The translations under genes were made by a program, and so were the position numbers. A stretch of 43,811 nucleotides of DNA from an uncultured Rhodospirillaceae bacterium (GTDB lineage: Bacteria > Pseudomonadota > Alphaproteobacteria > CAAGCB01 > CAG-977), in contig URSF01000023.1 in the NCBI GenBank assembly GCA_900550445.1, positions 1 through 43,811 on the forward strand. The letters are read 5' to 3'. This document shows, one piece after another, positions 23,780 through 32,137 of this stretch. Positions within the stretch are counted from its first letter, which is position 1, and the number at the start of each line of letters is the position of its first letter. The notes below the pieces were generated by a model. The model did not search any database, was not told the origin of the DNA, and worked only from the letters and a program-made list of their open reading frames with translations.

Positions 23780-24565
23780 ATGTTTTCTTTTCTTTATCGT
23801 GTTTTTTATGACAGGACGTTGTTCGGATCATTTGTTAAAAACGGCAAAGGTTACGGCCTGAAACCGTTATTTGCTCTGACGCTTTTTGTGGCGTTTTGTC
23901 TGTCGGTCAGGATTTTTTTGATTTTTTCCGCCGTAACGCCGCAACTGGTTGCCCAAATCGCTGAACAGCTGCCCGAAATCGTTATTGAAAAAGGAAAAAT
24001 CGTTTCTCCGGAAAATTATGAATATTCTTATGTTTTTGCAAATCAGAATGTCTTTTTTGTTTTCGATACGACGGAAGAACCGCTGAAATTAAAAAATTTG
24101 CCGCAAAACGGAATTTATATTACTTCCGATGCGCTAATTTCCGTTAATGCGAATAAAATCAGGCGGATTCCTTTCGTTCAGCTGCTTAACGGAAAAAATT
24201 TAATCCTTAATCAGACCAATATGCAGCAATGGGGAAATGAGATGGTTTCCTTGTTTCGTTTTATGATGCCGCCGCTTTTGTTCCTTTTCAGTATTCCGGG
24301 CGCTTTCAGTTTATATTTTCTGGTATGTGTGTTTTATGCGGTTATTTCGTATCCGATGACGCATATTACCGGCGAAAATCTGTCATGGGAGCAAAGAATG
24401 CGTCTGGCAGCGTTGTCTGTTCTGCCGGTTTATATCTTAAATGCCGTCGGTTTTTTGATCGGCAGTTCTTTTCAGTTGGGGCGAATGGGAATCCTGATTA
24501 CGTTGGTTTATATGTTCTGCTTTTTAAAGGACGGCGATGACGCCGCGCCGGCCGCCACGCGTTAG
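23780..24565 (+). CDS. DUF1189-family membrane protein, paralogue
   Basis: The 261-residue product has the same layout as the preceding gene: MFSFLYRVFYDRTLFGSF at the start, the helix after GLKPLFAL, an exposed domain with IVIEKGKIVSPENYE, and the shared WEQRMRLAALSVLPVY between late helices. I chose ATG 23780 because it aligns with the paralogue start. A TTG at 23714 would add 22 residues without homology. Its stop shares four bases (TTAG) with the convergent SUKH-like gene. Confidence 0.75.
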   Translation: MFSFLYRVFYDRTLFGSFVKNGKGYGLKPLFALTLFVAFCLSVRIFLIFSAVTPQLVAQIAEQLPEIVIEKGKIVSPENYEYSYVFANQNVFFVFDTTEEPLKLKNLPQNGIYITSDALISVNANKIRRIPFVQLLNGKNLILNQTNMQQWGNEMVSLFRFMMPPLLFLFSIPGAFSLYFLVCVFYAVISYPMTHITGENLSWEQRMRLAALSVLPVYILNAVGFLIGSSFQLGRMGILITLVYMFCFLKDGDDAAPAATR

Positions 24566-24996
24566 AACAGTTCGTCAACAAACAAATACAAAGCTTCCGA
24601 AAAAGTCGGGAAACTGCAGCTGTCCGAAAAATCCATACGGTTGATAATATGGTATTTTTGATCCATGCTGTCATATACGAATAATTCTTCTGCCGCGCGT
24701 CCCAGTAGTAATTTTCCCCGCATCGGAGCCGCCTGCTGAAATTCCAGATTGGCTTCAATCAGTCCCGGCAACGTATATCCCAGCGCCTCTCTGTCATTTG
24801 CGCGTGTTCCGTAAAGCTCCACGCCGTTCCAGCTCAGACCGTCCGTTTGCTTTAACAGCGCGATGTAATCCACGGGGACGGGCGGAAAACGGTGCGAGGA
24901 CAGCAAAGAACTGATAAAACGCAAAGAACGTTCGTCTACGGGATCAAAAAAAGTACCGTTGTCTTTTTTTAAAGTATTTAAAATTCTTGTCAGCAT
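24562..24996 (-). CDS. SUKH (SMI1/KNR4, YrhA-like) protein, candidate immunity protein
   Basis: The 144-residue product has the SUKH pattern: VPVDYIALLKQTDGLSWNGVELYG near the middle of the first half, then a strand-rich region with LLLGRAAEELFVYDSMDQKYHIINR, ending in SFPTFSEALYLFVDELF. SUKH proteins are frequent immunity partners of secreted nuclease toxins, including HNH types. It begins 6 bases after the stop of the Pro-rich HNH-like gene, which is the usual toxin-immunity order. Family membership is by eye, and YrhA-like SUKH members also occur without toxins. Confidence 0.6.
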   Translation of the reverse strand: MLTRILNTLKKDNGTFFDPVDERSLRFISSLLSSHRFPPVPVDYIALLKQTDGLSWNGVELYGTRANDREALGYTLPGLIEANLEFQQAAPMRGKLLLGRAAEELFVYDSMDQKYHIINRMDFSDSCSFPTFSEALYLFVDELF

Positions 24997-25002
24997 CTTT
25001 TT

Positions 25003-26109
25003 CTAGCGCCCCAAAGAAGATTTCTGCGCGATCATTTCAAACGTACTTTCCAGGAATCCGGCATAAACGCTTCTGTCATGCCGGCTGGTTCCGCCGGAAG
25101 AAATTTCAATTTCACCCGGGAAATAAACTTTTCCTTTCGGCGAAGGCAGAAATAACTTGCGCGGTTTCAGGTTCGGTTGCGCCAGTGTCTGCATGTCAAT
25201 AAATCTGTGAATTTCCGTATGAAACGGGTGTGTCTGAATTAAAACCAGATTTGAAAAACTGTTCGTGCCGCCGTAATCAAACGGCACGCGTATATGAATA
25301 TTGAAATTTTCGGGCGCTTTTCCTTTTTTCACCAGTTTGATCGCGTCTTCCGTCATACCGGCGGCCAGCAGTTCGTTGACATGGTGATATCCGACGTATT
25401 TTAAGAAATCGCGGCGGGTTCTTTTAAATGCCTTGCGTAATTCCAACAGCCACGCGGCGTCTAAAGGAACAAATTCGACTTCAATCAAGTCCATGTTAGT
25501 CAGCCCTGTTTGCTGGAACTGCCATTCCCATAACGCTTTATCTTCCTGCCGGGGGGCAGCGGGCATCATCGGCATTTGTGCCGGTGTCGTCTGCGGCTGA
25601 GCACCGAACGGCTGCGCTGCATAAGGCTGCGGCGCGTATGATTGATACGACTGCGGCGCCTGCGGTCCGTAAGGTTGAGGAGCATACGGTTGCTGCTGAG
25701 GATAAGACATATAAGGCTGGGCCGGATAGGGCTGAGGAACATACGGCTGCTGCGGGTAAGGCATATAAGGCTGTGGTGTTTGCGTATAGGGCGTCCCCGC
25801 ATAACCCGGCGGAGCTTGAGGAGGCATGACAGGACGCTGCGGATAGGGCTGAGAAATAGGACGCTGCTGCGGATAAGACGGCGGAACGGCGGAATACGGC
25901 TGCTGAGGAGCCGGAATATCCAGCGGATCCGGATAAGCCGACGCCGGCGCGGTCGGCGGTAAAGTTCTGTAGGCGCGGGAATCCCTGTAAATCGGCACAG
26001 GACGAACTTCACGGCGCACAGGCGTTACGCCTTGCTTCTGCGCTTCTTCCGCGGCTTCGCTCCGTGAACGTACGGGCGGCGGTGTCTTAGTTCCCGACCA
26101 GTCCCACAT
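25003..26109 (-). CDS. Pro/Gln/Tyr-rich protein with C-terminal HNH nuclease-like domain, candidate T4SS effector
   Basis: The product has 368 residues. Residues 50-185 are a low-complexity linker of PQQPY/PQPY/PAQPY units. From about 192 a globular domain follows, with a YHHVNELLAAGMTEDAIKLV segment and then IHIRVPFDYGG, TNSFSNLVLIQ and FHTEIH. These correspond to the HNH/treble-clef elements H(H)xxPxxxGGxN, NLVLI and the distal histidine (His272, Asn287, His297). The second histidine of the usual HH pair is Ile273 here, so catalysis is uncertain. There is no signal peptide, as expected for a type IV substrate. The gene sits 34 bases behind virD4 and directly before a SUKH-like gene. Nuclease fold is a good inference, and secretion is a hypothesis. 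Confidence 0.65.
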   Translation of the reverse strand: MWDWSGTKTPPPVRSRSEAAEEAQKQGVTPVRREVRPVPIYRDSRAYRTLPPTAPASAYPDPLDIPAPQQPYSAVPPSYPQQRPISQPYPQRPVMPPQAPPGYAGTPYTQTPQPYMPYPQQPYVPQPYPAQPYMSYPQQQPYAPQPYGPQAPQSYQSYAPQPYAAQPFGAQPQTTPAQMPMMPAAPRQEDKALWEWQFQQTGLTNMDLIEVEFVPLDAAWLLELRKAFKRTRRDFLKYVGYHHVNELLAAGMTEDAIKLVKKGKAPENFNIHIRVPFDYGGTNSFSNLVLIQTHPFHTEIHRFIDMQTLAQPNLKPRKLFLPSPKGKVYFPGEIEISSGGTSRHDRSVYAGFLESTFEMIAQKSSLGR

Positions 26110-26143
26110 TTTTCCCCCGTTTCAAATATCCTGTTAAAAAGGA

Positions 26144-28474
26144 CTAGAATTTTTCATCAATAAAGTCGTCGTAATTTTCGTTATCGTATTCTCCTTTTTC
26201 CTCATCGTCCTCTTCATATTCTTCGTCTTCGTCATAGATTTCATCATCTTCGTCTTCATCAAAATCATCAACATCGTATTCCTGATATTCTTTGATGAAT
26301 TCATCGGTGCTGTCTTCTTCTTCCTCCGCAATGTCTATCAGCCCCTGCAAAGCGTTGACATCGGTATCTTCACGCTGCGCGACAACCCAGTATGGCACGA
26401 ACGGCGAAGGCGGAATATTACATTTTCTTGTCATTTCTTTATCTAGGAACCAACGCGGTGCGTCTGCCATAATCGGACGGTTCATAAATCCTTGCATCAA
26501 GACAATCTGCTGCGTTGAAGGCAAAGATAACATCTGCGAAGCGCCGATCACGGCCGTTCCCTGCAAAGAACGCGAAACGTTGGCCGAGAACGGGGTCGCC
26601 TGTTTCGACCAGCCTTCCGTTCTTGATTTGGAAGCCACTTCAACCGTTTTTGTCCCGATCATCTTTTCAAAACGCTGAGCCGTCTGTTCATTGTTCTGTG
26701 ACAAAATAATTTTAGCGGCCGTTGTGGAAATAATGGTTTCCAGATCATCTTTTCCGTACTGGCCGGAAATTTGCCCCAGATCTTGTCCGATTAACAGATA
26801 AGACACTTTTTGACCGCGCCCGACCGCCGGTCCGTCTTTAACGGCCCCCAGTTTGGGCATTTGCGGGAATTCGTCGAGCACGAACAACGTCGGGAAGGGG
26901 CCGGTCATTGATCCGTCGCCCTGTTTGAAATTCGGCGGGTTTGCAATCAGAAAGTTGCTCATCAATTCAACGAACGTGCCTGTAATAATGTTCAAAGCCC
27001 GGGCGTCGACCTGGTTGACAGACAGGTAAATCGCAATTGATTTCATTTCTCCCGTGATCGGGTCTTTCATGCCGCGCAAATCTTTAAAAATAAAGTCGCT
27101 CATTTTTGTTCTGGAACGTACGGCGGAGTTTTTGAAAATACCGATACCGGTCAGCGCCGTCGATAAAATAGATCCGCGTTCTTTGTCCGGCGTTCCCGAC
27201 AGCTGGTTCAATTCAACCACGGCGCGGTGGGCGTAACCGTACCGTTTACATTCTGCTACGGCCTGATCCAGCATATCGCGCATCGGATCGGCCAGTGCGG
27301 CCATTTGGTCGCCTTCTTCTGTTTTGCGTTTGATTTCCGCCGCCATCTGCATTTGCGCTTCGGTCAGCCAGTCCAAAATCATAGCGATGCACGGTTCGGC
27401 GCCCACCCACGATTCAGGCAGCATTTCCCATGTTCCGATCGGAACATAATTGTTTAGATCCAGCGTGCCGTTGCGCAGATGCTCCAAAGCCTCGGCCGCG
27501 TCGGCGTCCGTCATGTCCATGTAGTATCCTTCAAGGACTTCGCGGTCTTTGTCGTCCAGCTTTCCTTCGTAAAGTTTTCCGATGAAGTAATCGTTGGCTC
27601 TGGCGCGTTCGCATTTGCCGACAACGAAATGAATAAATCCGGTCAAAGCATTTCGGCCCGTCTTTGCCCAGTGCGGGTCCGCCCCGCCTTTAGGTTCTTC
27701 AACCAATACGTTGACCATTGAATCGACATACATGTCGCGCGCCGGTCCGAACGGCGGCAGACACGTGCCGGACAGCATGTTCCAACTGGGGTAATAAATT
27801 CCTTTTTCCGGTTCGTCTTCGGCCCCCCAGTTAATGACGAAAACGGGGCCGATGGTTTGTCTGTAACCGCTTGTTTTATAACATAATTCAGGTTTCGGGT
27901 CGTTTACGATAATGCTGATGTTGTTTGATTCGAAAATTGTCGGCATAACGACGCCGACCGTTTTACCTGTTCCCGGCGGCGCCAGCACCAAAACGGACAA
28001 TGTTTCCGGCAGGCGGAGAAGTTTGCCGTGCCAGCGGCCCAGAACGACGATGAAGCCTTTGAACAGTCCCATTTTTTCGATGTCTTTTTTCGTGGCAATG
28101 CGGCCCGAACCGTGAATGGTTGATAACCAGGAATGCGGATTTGTTACCAGACCCGTTGTCAGAATCACAAAGAAAGAAAAAAACGGAATTATCGGCAGCC
28201 AGAAATAAAAAGGCAAAGAAGTTTGCGCTTTGAATGCCTTAACAAGCCATTTCCAATAAATTCCCAGCAAGTATTCCGGAGCCAGAGCGGCTCTTTTGAC
28301 AAATTTCCAAATCAGCAACATATTATCCTGACTGATTCCCCGGGGGATCAGGTTCGTCAGTGCAAAAGAAATAATTGCAAGCAGATATGATACGACAAGA
28401 GCGATTATAACAGTCACTATCACCCATTGTATTGCCGCGTCTCTTTCTGCCCATTCCTCTCCGGTTCTGGCCAT
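26144..28474 (-). CDS. virD4: Type IV secretion coupling protein VirD4/TraG
   Basis: The 776-residue inner-membrane ATPase recruits substrates to the type IV channel. Two N-terminal membrane segments (about 15-42 and 88-110) precede the RecA-like domain, with Walker A APPGTGKT (165-172), Walker B LFVLDEFPQMP (530-540) and an all-alpha insertion between them (about 290-430). GQDLGQISGQYGKD matches the conserved segment after Walker B. The last 60 residues are an extreme Asp/Glu/Tyr-rich tail that is not part of the core fold and could bind substrates. It is flanked on the same strand by two membrane proteins upstream and the HNH-like/SUKH-like pair downstream. Confidence 0.95.
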   Translation of the reverse strand: MARTGEEWAERDAAIQWVIVTVIIALVVSYLLAIISFALTNLIPRGISQDNMLLIWKFVKRAALAPEYLLGIYWKWLVKAFKAQTSLPFYFWLPIIPFFSFFVILTTGLVTNPHSWLSTIHGSGRIATKKDIEKMGLFKGFIVVLGRWHGKLLRLPETLSVLVLAPPGTGKTVGVVMPTIFESNNISIIVNDPKPELCYKTSGYRQTIGPVFVINWGAEDEPEKGIYYPSWNMLSGTCLPPFGPARDMYVDSMVNVLVEEPKGGADPHWAKTGRNALTGFIHFVVGKCERARANDYFIGKLYEGKLDDKDREVLEGYYMDMTDADAAEALEHLRNGTLDLNNYVPIGTWEMLPESWVGAEPCIAMILDWLTEAQMQMAAEIKRKTEEGDQMAALADPMRDMLDQAVAECKRYGYAHRAVVELNQLSGTPDKERGSILSTALTGIGIFKNSAVRSRTKMSDFIFKDLRGMKDPITGEMKSIAIYLSVNQVDARALNIITGTFVELMSNFLIANPPNFKQGDGSMTGPFPTLFVLDEFPQMPKLGAVKDGPAVGRGQKVSYLLIGQDLGQISGQYGKDDLETIISTTAAKIILSQNNEQTAQRFEKMIGTKTVEVASKSRTEGWSKQATPFSANVSRSLQGTAVIGASQMLSLPSTQQIVLMQGFMNRPIMADAPRWFLDKEMTRKCNIPPSPFVPYWVVAQREDTDVNALQGLIDIAEEEEDSTDEFIKEYQEYDVDDFDEDEDDEIYDEDEEYEEDDEEKGEYDNENYDDFIDEKF

Positions 28475-28546
28475 TTAGGGGGAGTGCTCCTTAAAACATT
28501 ACAAAAAACCTTTTTTAAGTATAAGAGAAATAAGAACAAAAATCTA

Positions 28547-28575
28547 CATTCTCTCATCACTTTTTCATGAGAATG
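28547..28575 (-). terminator. Possible terminator or attenuator before virD4
   Basis: On the minus strand CATTCTCAT (28567-28575) pairs with ATGAGAGAATG (28547-28557) with a two-base bulge, followed by TAGATTTTTG. It lies between the stop of the 28607 gene and the virD4 start, and could reduce read-through. Confidence 0.45.
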
Positions 28576-28606
28576 CCACAGAAAAGTAAAAAAAAAGATA
28601 AGTAAA

Positions 28607-29662
28607 TCAGTTCAACACGCTGGAAACGCTGTGATACAGCCCGTCGTCAGGGGGCGAAACAGCAGAAATCGCGTCGGGCAGCGCCGTAATTTCATCGGGG
28701 CCGCCTTCTTCATAACGGCAGACGGTGACATTCAGCCCGTTCCAGACTTCAAACATGTCTTCCGCGTTAATAATCGTTCCCTGACGAATAATAACCATCG
28801 TCTTAATTTCCATGCCGTTTGCAGCGCTGCCGAGCATGGGGCCTAAAGCGTCACGCGCGTTCAAAATAACGCGAACCGGAGAAATCCGGTGATTGCTTTC
28901 AGAAAACCACAATGGTTCTTCATCATTGAATCTTTCTTCGTCTGCCAGCCAGTCTCCGCTTTCCGAATCAATTAAACACAATAGAATGTGGTTGGCGGAA
29001 ACAGCGACAAAATCAATTTTCTTTCCTGCGATTTTTGTATCAGAAATCAATCTGTAACCGGCCGAACGCAAAACGTCCATAATGGAATTGCCCGATGCCG
29101 AAACATCTGCGGAATTGCGTTGAACGTTCGCAACGCCAGCCGAAGGCGTTTTTTCTGCCGCCACAGTCGCAGCGGCTGCTGCTGCCGGCGGCGGGGTCTG
29201 ATGCCCTTTTTCTTTTTCCGGCGCTTTTTCCGGGTGTTTGATCCGGCCGGATCCTGCTCTGACCGCGGGAGGCCGGGTCTGTTTGTAGGATTTTCTTTTG
29301 GTTACTTTCGGTCTTGCGGCATTTTTCTCTTTTTTACGTTCTTTTAATTTGCTGAGAACAAACCGGATCGGAAATAATAAAATGATTTTAAACCATTTAA
29401 TCCACGGAACCGCGCATAAAACCGCCCACCCCGTAAACCAGACCGGCAGCATGGCGAACAAAGCGATAACAAACAGCCATTCCCGTACAGATTGAATTAC
29501 CCAGCCGTTTTGCCATTCGTTCCAGATATAAATCCTGTGTATTTTGGACATCGGATTGAATCCCCACATGGCAATCATCAGGCGCTGAAACCAAAAGAAA
29601 TACCCGATTGTCCAGACAAATAAGATGAAAAAAATTCGTGAAACGGCAAAGATTATTTTCAC
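28607..29662 (-). CDS. T4SS-locus membrane protein with C-terminal soluble domain (paralogue 1)
   Basis: The 351-residue product, starting at GTG behind AGGAGA, has no named family I recognise. It has two hydrophobic helices (about 5-25 and 62-88) around the motif IWNEWQNGWVIQ, a Lys/Pro/Ala-rich linker (about 110-185), and an alpha/beta domain (about 190-340) with KIAGKKIDFVAVSANHILLCLID. Strand-Asp-strand order there recalls restriction-endonuclease-like/NERD domains, but no firm catalytic set is visible. It is paralogous to the next gene upstream and lies before virD4, so it probably belongs to the secretion machinery. Confidence 0.6.
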   Translation of the reverse strand: MKIIFAVSRIFFILFVWTIGYFFWFQRLMIAMWGFNPMSKIHRIYIWNEWQNGWVIQSVREWLFVIALFAMLPVWFTGWAVLCAVPWIKWFKIILLFPIRFVLSKLKERKKEKNAARPKVTKRKSYKQTRPPAVRAGSGRIKHPEKAPEKEKGHQTPPPAAAAAATVAAEKTPSAGVANVQRNSADVSASGNSIMDVLRSAGYRLISDTKIAGKKIDFVAVSANHILLCLIDSESGDWLADEERFNDEEPLWFSESNHRISPVRVILNARDALGPMLGSAANGMEIKTMVIIRQGTIINAEDMFEVWNGLNVTVCRYEEGGPDEITALPDAISAVSPPDDGLYHSVSSVLN

Positions 29663-29683
29663 CGGCCAATTCTCCTAAATAAT

Positions 29684-30793
29684 CTATGCGCCATTTTCCG
29701 TTTCCATTAAATCAAGAATCGCTACGGCTACAGCGTCATTTAACGCCTGCGAGGACGCCGGCTGGGATTTGATGTATTCGGTTAAAGCATGCGTGTCGGG
29801 AAGAGAGGTCGTTTGACACGATCCCATACGCAAAACGGAAATATCCCAAGTTTCCAGATATTTTAACAATTCGTCTGGATTTGTCACATTGCCGTGATCC
29901 AAAATCATGCAACAGTTAACATCTAAACCGGCATACTGCGGCATTTTTTCTGCGAAATATTTCTGCAAGACAGCCTTTGATTCGACCAAAGGTCTCAGCG
30001 GTGAGGGAATCGGCGCCGTTTCTGTTTTCCAGACAGGCGGATTCGCCGCTTCGTCTATTTCCCAGGAATGTCCCGCGGCAGGTCCTTCGCATAGCAAAAA
30101 GACTCCTTCCTGTGTTATGGCAAAAATGTTGACGGGAAAGTTTTTAATTTTCATTTGGCGCAGAATGAAAATCTTTTCCGCTTCCAAAGAATGGGCCAAT
30201 TTTTCCCATAAATCAAATCGAGCGACGGCTTCGTCTTCTTTAGACGGCATTTTTCCTTCCGTCCGCGGGCGGGTGGTGGCCGCGGTGTTTTCAACAGCGG
30301 CGGATTTTGCCGTTATCGCATGCTGCACGCCGGCTTTTTTGCCGCGTAATTGATCAATATGCTGTAATTTTTCGGCGGAAATTTTAATAACCTTTTCCGG
30401 TTCTTTTTTCTTTGAACTCAGAGCTTTTTGTTTATCGGCGGGACCGACGGCCGCGGCCAGCGACTGCGCCTGAAGCCGTGCTTTTTTCTTTTTTTCAAAA
30501 TAAGTCAGAGGCAGCCGGAAAAATTTCAACCACGGAAAAACATATACCGAAAACCATGTCAGTAAAAATCCGGGGATTAATAACAGGACAGCGATAAAGA
30601 ACAACACTTCTTTAGGTTTGCGAATCACCCAGCCGCCCTGCCATTTATTCCAGATATGCGTCCAATGACGTTCGGAAATCAGGTCAAAGTTCCAGAAGAA
30701 CAGAAAAATTCCGCGGGCGATGATATAAAAAAGAACGGCGCCGACGACCGCAGAAAAAAGAAGACGGATAAAATGTATTTTCCCTTTTTTCAT
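29684..30793 (-). CDS. T4SS-locus membrane protein with C-terminal soluble domain (paralogue 2)
   Basis: The 369-residue product repeats the plan of its neighbour: two N-terminal helices around HIWNKWQGGWVIRKPKE, a charged and Ala-rich linker, and a C-terminal alpha/beta domain with KIKNFPVNIFAITQEGVFLLCEG followed by CCMILDHGNVTNPDELLKYLE. Function is unknown. ATG 30793 is chosen because AGGA lies 7 bases upstream and the promoter at 30826-30855 puts the transcript start near 30819. An ATG at 30817 would be practically leaderless. The 21-base gap to the paralogue indicates an operon. Confidence 0.6.
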   Translation of the reverse strand: MKKGKIHFIRLLFSAVVGAVLFYIIARGIFLFFWNFDLISERHWTHIWNKWQGGWVIRKPKEVLFFIAVLLLIPGFLLTWFSVYVFPWLKFFRLPLTYFEKKKKARLQAQSLAAAVGPADKQKALSSKKKEPEKVIKISAEKLQHIDQLRGKKAGVQHAITAKSAAVENTAATTRPRTEGKMPSKEDEAVARFDLWEKLAHSLEAEKIFILRQMKIKNFPVNIFAITQEGVFLLCEGPAAGHSWEIDEAANPPVWKTETAPIPSPLRPLVESKAVLQKYFAEKMPQYAGLDVNCCMILDHGNVTNPDELLKYLETWDISVLRMGSCQTTSLPDTHALTEYIKSQPASSQALNDAVAVAILDLMETENGA

Positions 30794-30825
30794 ATGACGA
30801 TCCTGTAATTTGAACAATTAAATAT

Positions 30826-30855
30826 AGAATATAAAACTATTCGGGTAAATGTCAA
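30826..30855 (-). promoter_or_regulatory. Sigma70-type promoter for the paralogue pair and virD4 unit
   Basis: Minus strand TTGACA (30850-30855), 18-bp spacer, TATTCT (30826-30831). The -35 overlaps the U-tract of the preceding terminator. Confidence 0.6.
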
Positions 30856-30882
30856 AAAGAAAGGGAGCCTACAGCCCCCCTT
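30853..30882 (-). terminator. Terminator of the lysine-rich protein gene
   Basis: On the minus strand AAGGGGGGC pairs with GCTCCCTTT (two G-U pairs), loop TGTAG, followed by CTTTTT. It lies 17 bases past the stop of the gene at 30899. Confidence 0.6.
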
Positions 30883-30898
30883 CCTTTAGGGAAAAAGG

Positions 30899-32032
30899 TT
30901 ACCGTCCCGCATTTTGTTTTTTGCGTGCCGTGTTGGCCATGGTATTTCCCTGTTGACGAGATTGCGGTCTGCTCTTTTTCTGAGCTATATGTTTCATTTG
31001 AGCTTTCAGATTGGAAAATACTTTCAGATTAGCTTTCTGCTTTAGTTTTTTCATACCTTTTTGCTGGGCTTGCTTAACCTTGTTTGCAATTTTCTTTTTC
31101 TGATCTTTAGCTGCCGCACCGGCTACTTTTAACCCGATTTTTGCCCGTTGCACGGCTTTTTGCGCTTTTGTTTTTTTCTTGATGTCTCCGTCAACGATTT
31201 TGTTGTTGACTCCGGTTTCTTTCTGCATGGCCGCTAAAGCTCTTCTGTCGCCGACCAATTCAGCTCTTGCCTTACGTCCTTCCGGCGATTTTGCATAACC
31301 GGGATTAGCGGCAACTTTTTGGCGGTAATCTGCTTCGTGCTGTAGAGATTCCACCGTCATCTGATCGTATGCTTTTTGGTTTTTGCCCAAAGTAGAATTA
31401 TCATACTTACGGTTAGCCATATTTTTCTTGGCTTTGTTTACCAGATCCTGAGCCTTTTGTGCCTTATGATCGTTTCTTTCCTGCGCGGACGTTTTTTTAG
31501 GACCGCTGTTTTCTTTGCCTTTGGTGTCTTTTCCCTTTTCGTCTTTATTCTTGTTGTCTTTTCCGTTTTTATCTTTATCTTTATCTTGTTTTTTAGGGCC
31601 TTGAGGGTCTTTATCTTTCCCTAGTTTTTCTTTTTCTCTTTTTTTATTAACGAATTCAACGCCCTTATCAAGCCCTTTGCCGATATAGTAACTGACAAAT
31701 TCCAAATTGCCTATAAGCCAGTCCTGCAAAGGCCCTTTAAGCATGGCAATCAACCATTCCGCGGCGTCCTTTTCTTCGGATATCTGCAGCCAATTATAAC
31801 TCGGCCCCTTTTCTTTATCCTTTTTTTCATGAGCTTTGGCATGAAAAGAACCTACCTGTTCTTGCTGTGGCTCTTGTTCCGGCTGATTTTCGGCTGTATA
31901 TTCACCTTTTTTTTCGGCTGTATATTCACCTTTTTTTTCAGCTGTATACTCACCAGTTTTCTGAGGCGTGGCTGTAAAATTTCCTTGTTCTGCCGAAGTT
32001 TTTTCCTGTTCTGTTTTTTCAATTTCTGCCAT
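30899..32032 (-). CDS. Lysine-rich protein of the T4SS locus sharing a repeat domain with the VirB6-like protein
   Basis: This 377-residue soluble protein is not a known family. In order: three GEYTAEKK/GEYTAENQ octapeptides (27-50), a short segment with SYNWLQISEEKDAAEWLIAML (78-98), a Lys/Asp/Gly-rich linker (130-180), and a domain of about 95 residues (196-290) with YDNSTLGKNQKAYDQM and NPGYAKSPEGR. A strongly basic tail completes it. The 196-290 domain recurs twice in the C-tail of the protein encoded at 33472-36087 on the other strand. AAGGAGAG precedes the ATG. It may be a scaffold, effector or nucleic-acid-binding factor. Confidence 0.65.
   Translation of the reverse strand: MAEIEKTEQEKTSAEQGNFTATPQKTGEYTAEKKGEYTAEKKGEYTAENQPEQEPQQEQVGSFHAKAHEKKDKEKGPSYNWLQISEEKDAAEWLIAMLKGPLQDWLIGNLEFVSYYIGKGLDKGVEFVNKKREKEKLGKDKDPQGPKKQDKDKDKNGKDNKNKDEKGKDTKGKENSGPKKTSAQERNDHKAQKAQDLVNKAKKNMANRKYDNSTLGKNQKAYDQMTVESLQHEADYRQKVAANPGYAKSPEGRKARAELVGDRRALAAMQKETGVNNKIVDGDIKKKTKAQKAVQRAKIGLKVAGAAAKDQKKKIANKVKQAQQKGMKKLKQKANLKVFSNLKAQMKHIAQKKSRPQSRQQGNTMANTARKKQNAGR
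31163..31447 (-). repeat. Copy of the approx. 100-residue T4SS-locus repeat (third copy)
   Basis: It encodes residues 196-290 of the lysine-rich protein. It shares KYDN...GxNQKAYDxM, then AD-x-xx-K-AA/AD-x-x-Y-x-x-PEG, then the L/I...A-L-x-x-M/I-x-x-E...VN motif with the two tandem copies at 35494-36072. Confidence 0.7.
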
Positions 32033-32137
32033 TGAAGCTCTCCTTCAGAATCTGTCAATATACCTTTATAAACAAATATACGGGAATTTTTTTTTTTTGT
32101 CTAGAGCGTCATTAAAAATTCATAAATCCGCCTTTTG

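Noticed and set aside
25566..26012. Arg/Leu-rich alternative frames over the PQ-rich region
   Set aside because: They are shifted readings of the PQPY-encoding repeats. The chosen frame joins the linker to a recognisable globular domain.
32082..32098. T-run near 32082-32098 as a terminator of the 32138 gene
   Set aside because: No stem precedes the run on either strand. It may only be an AT-rich spacer between the two minus-strand genes.
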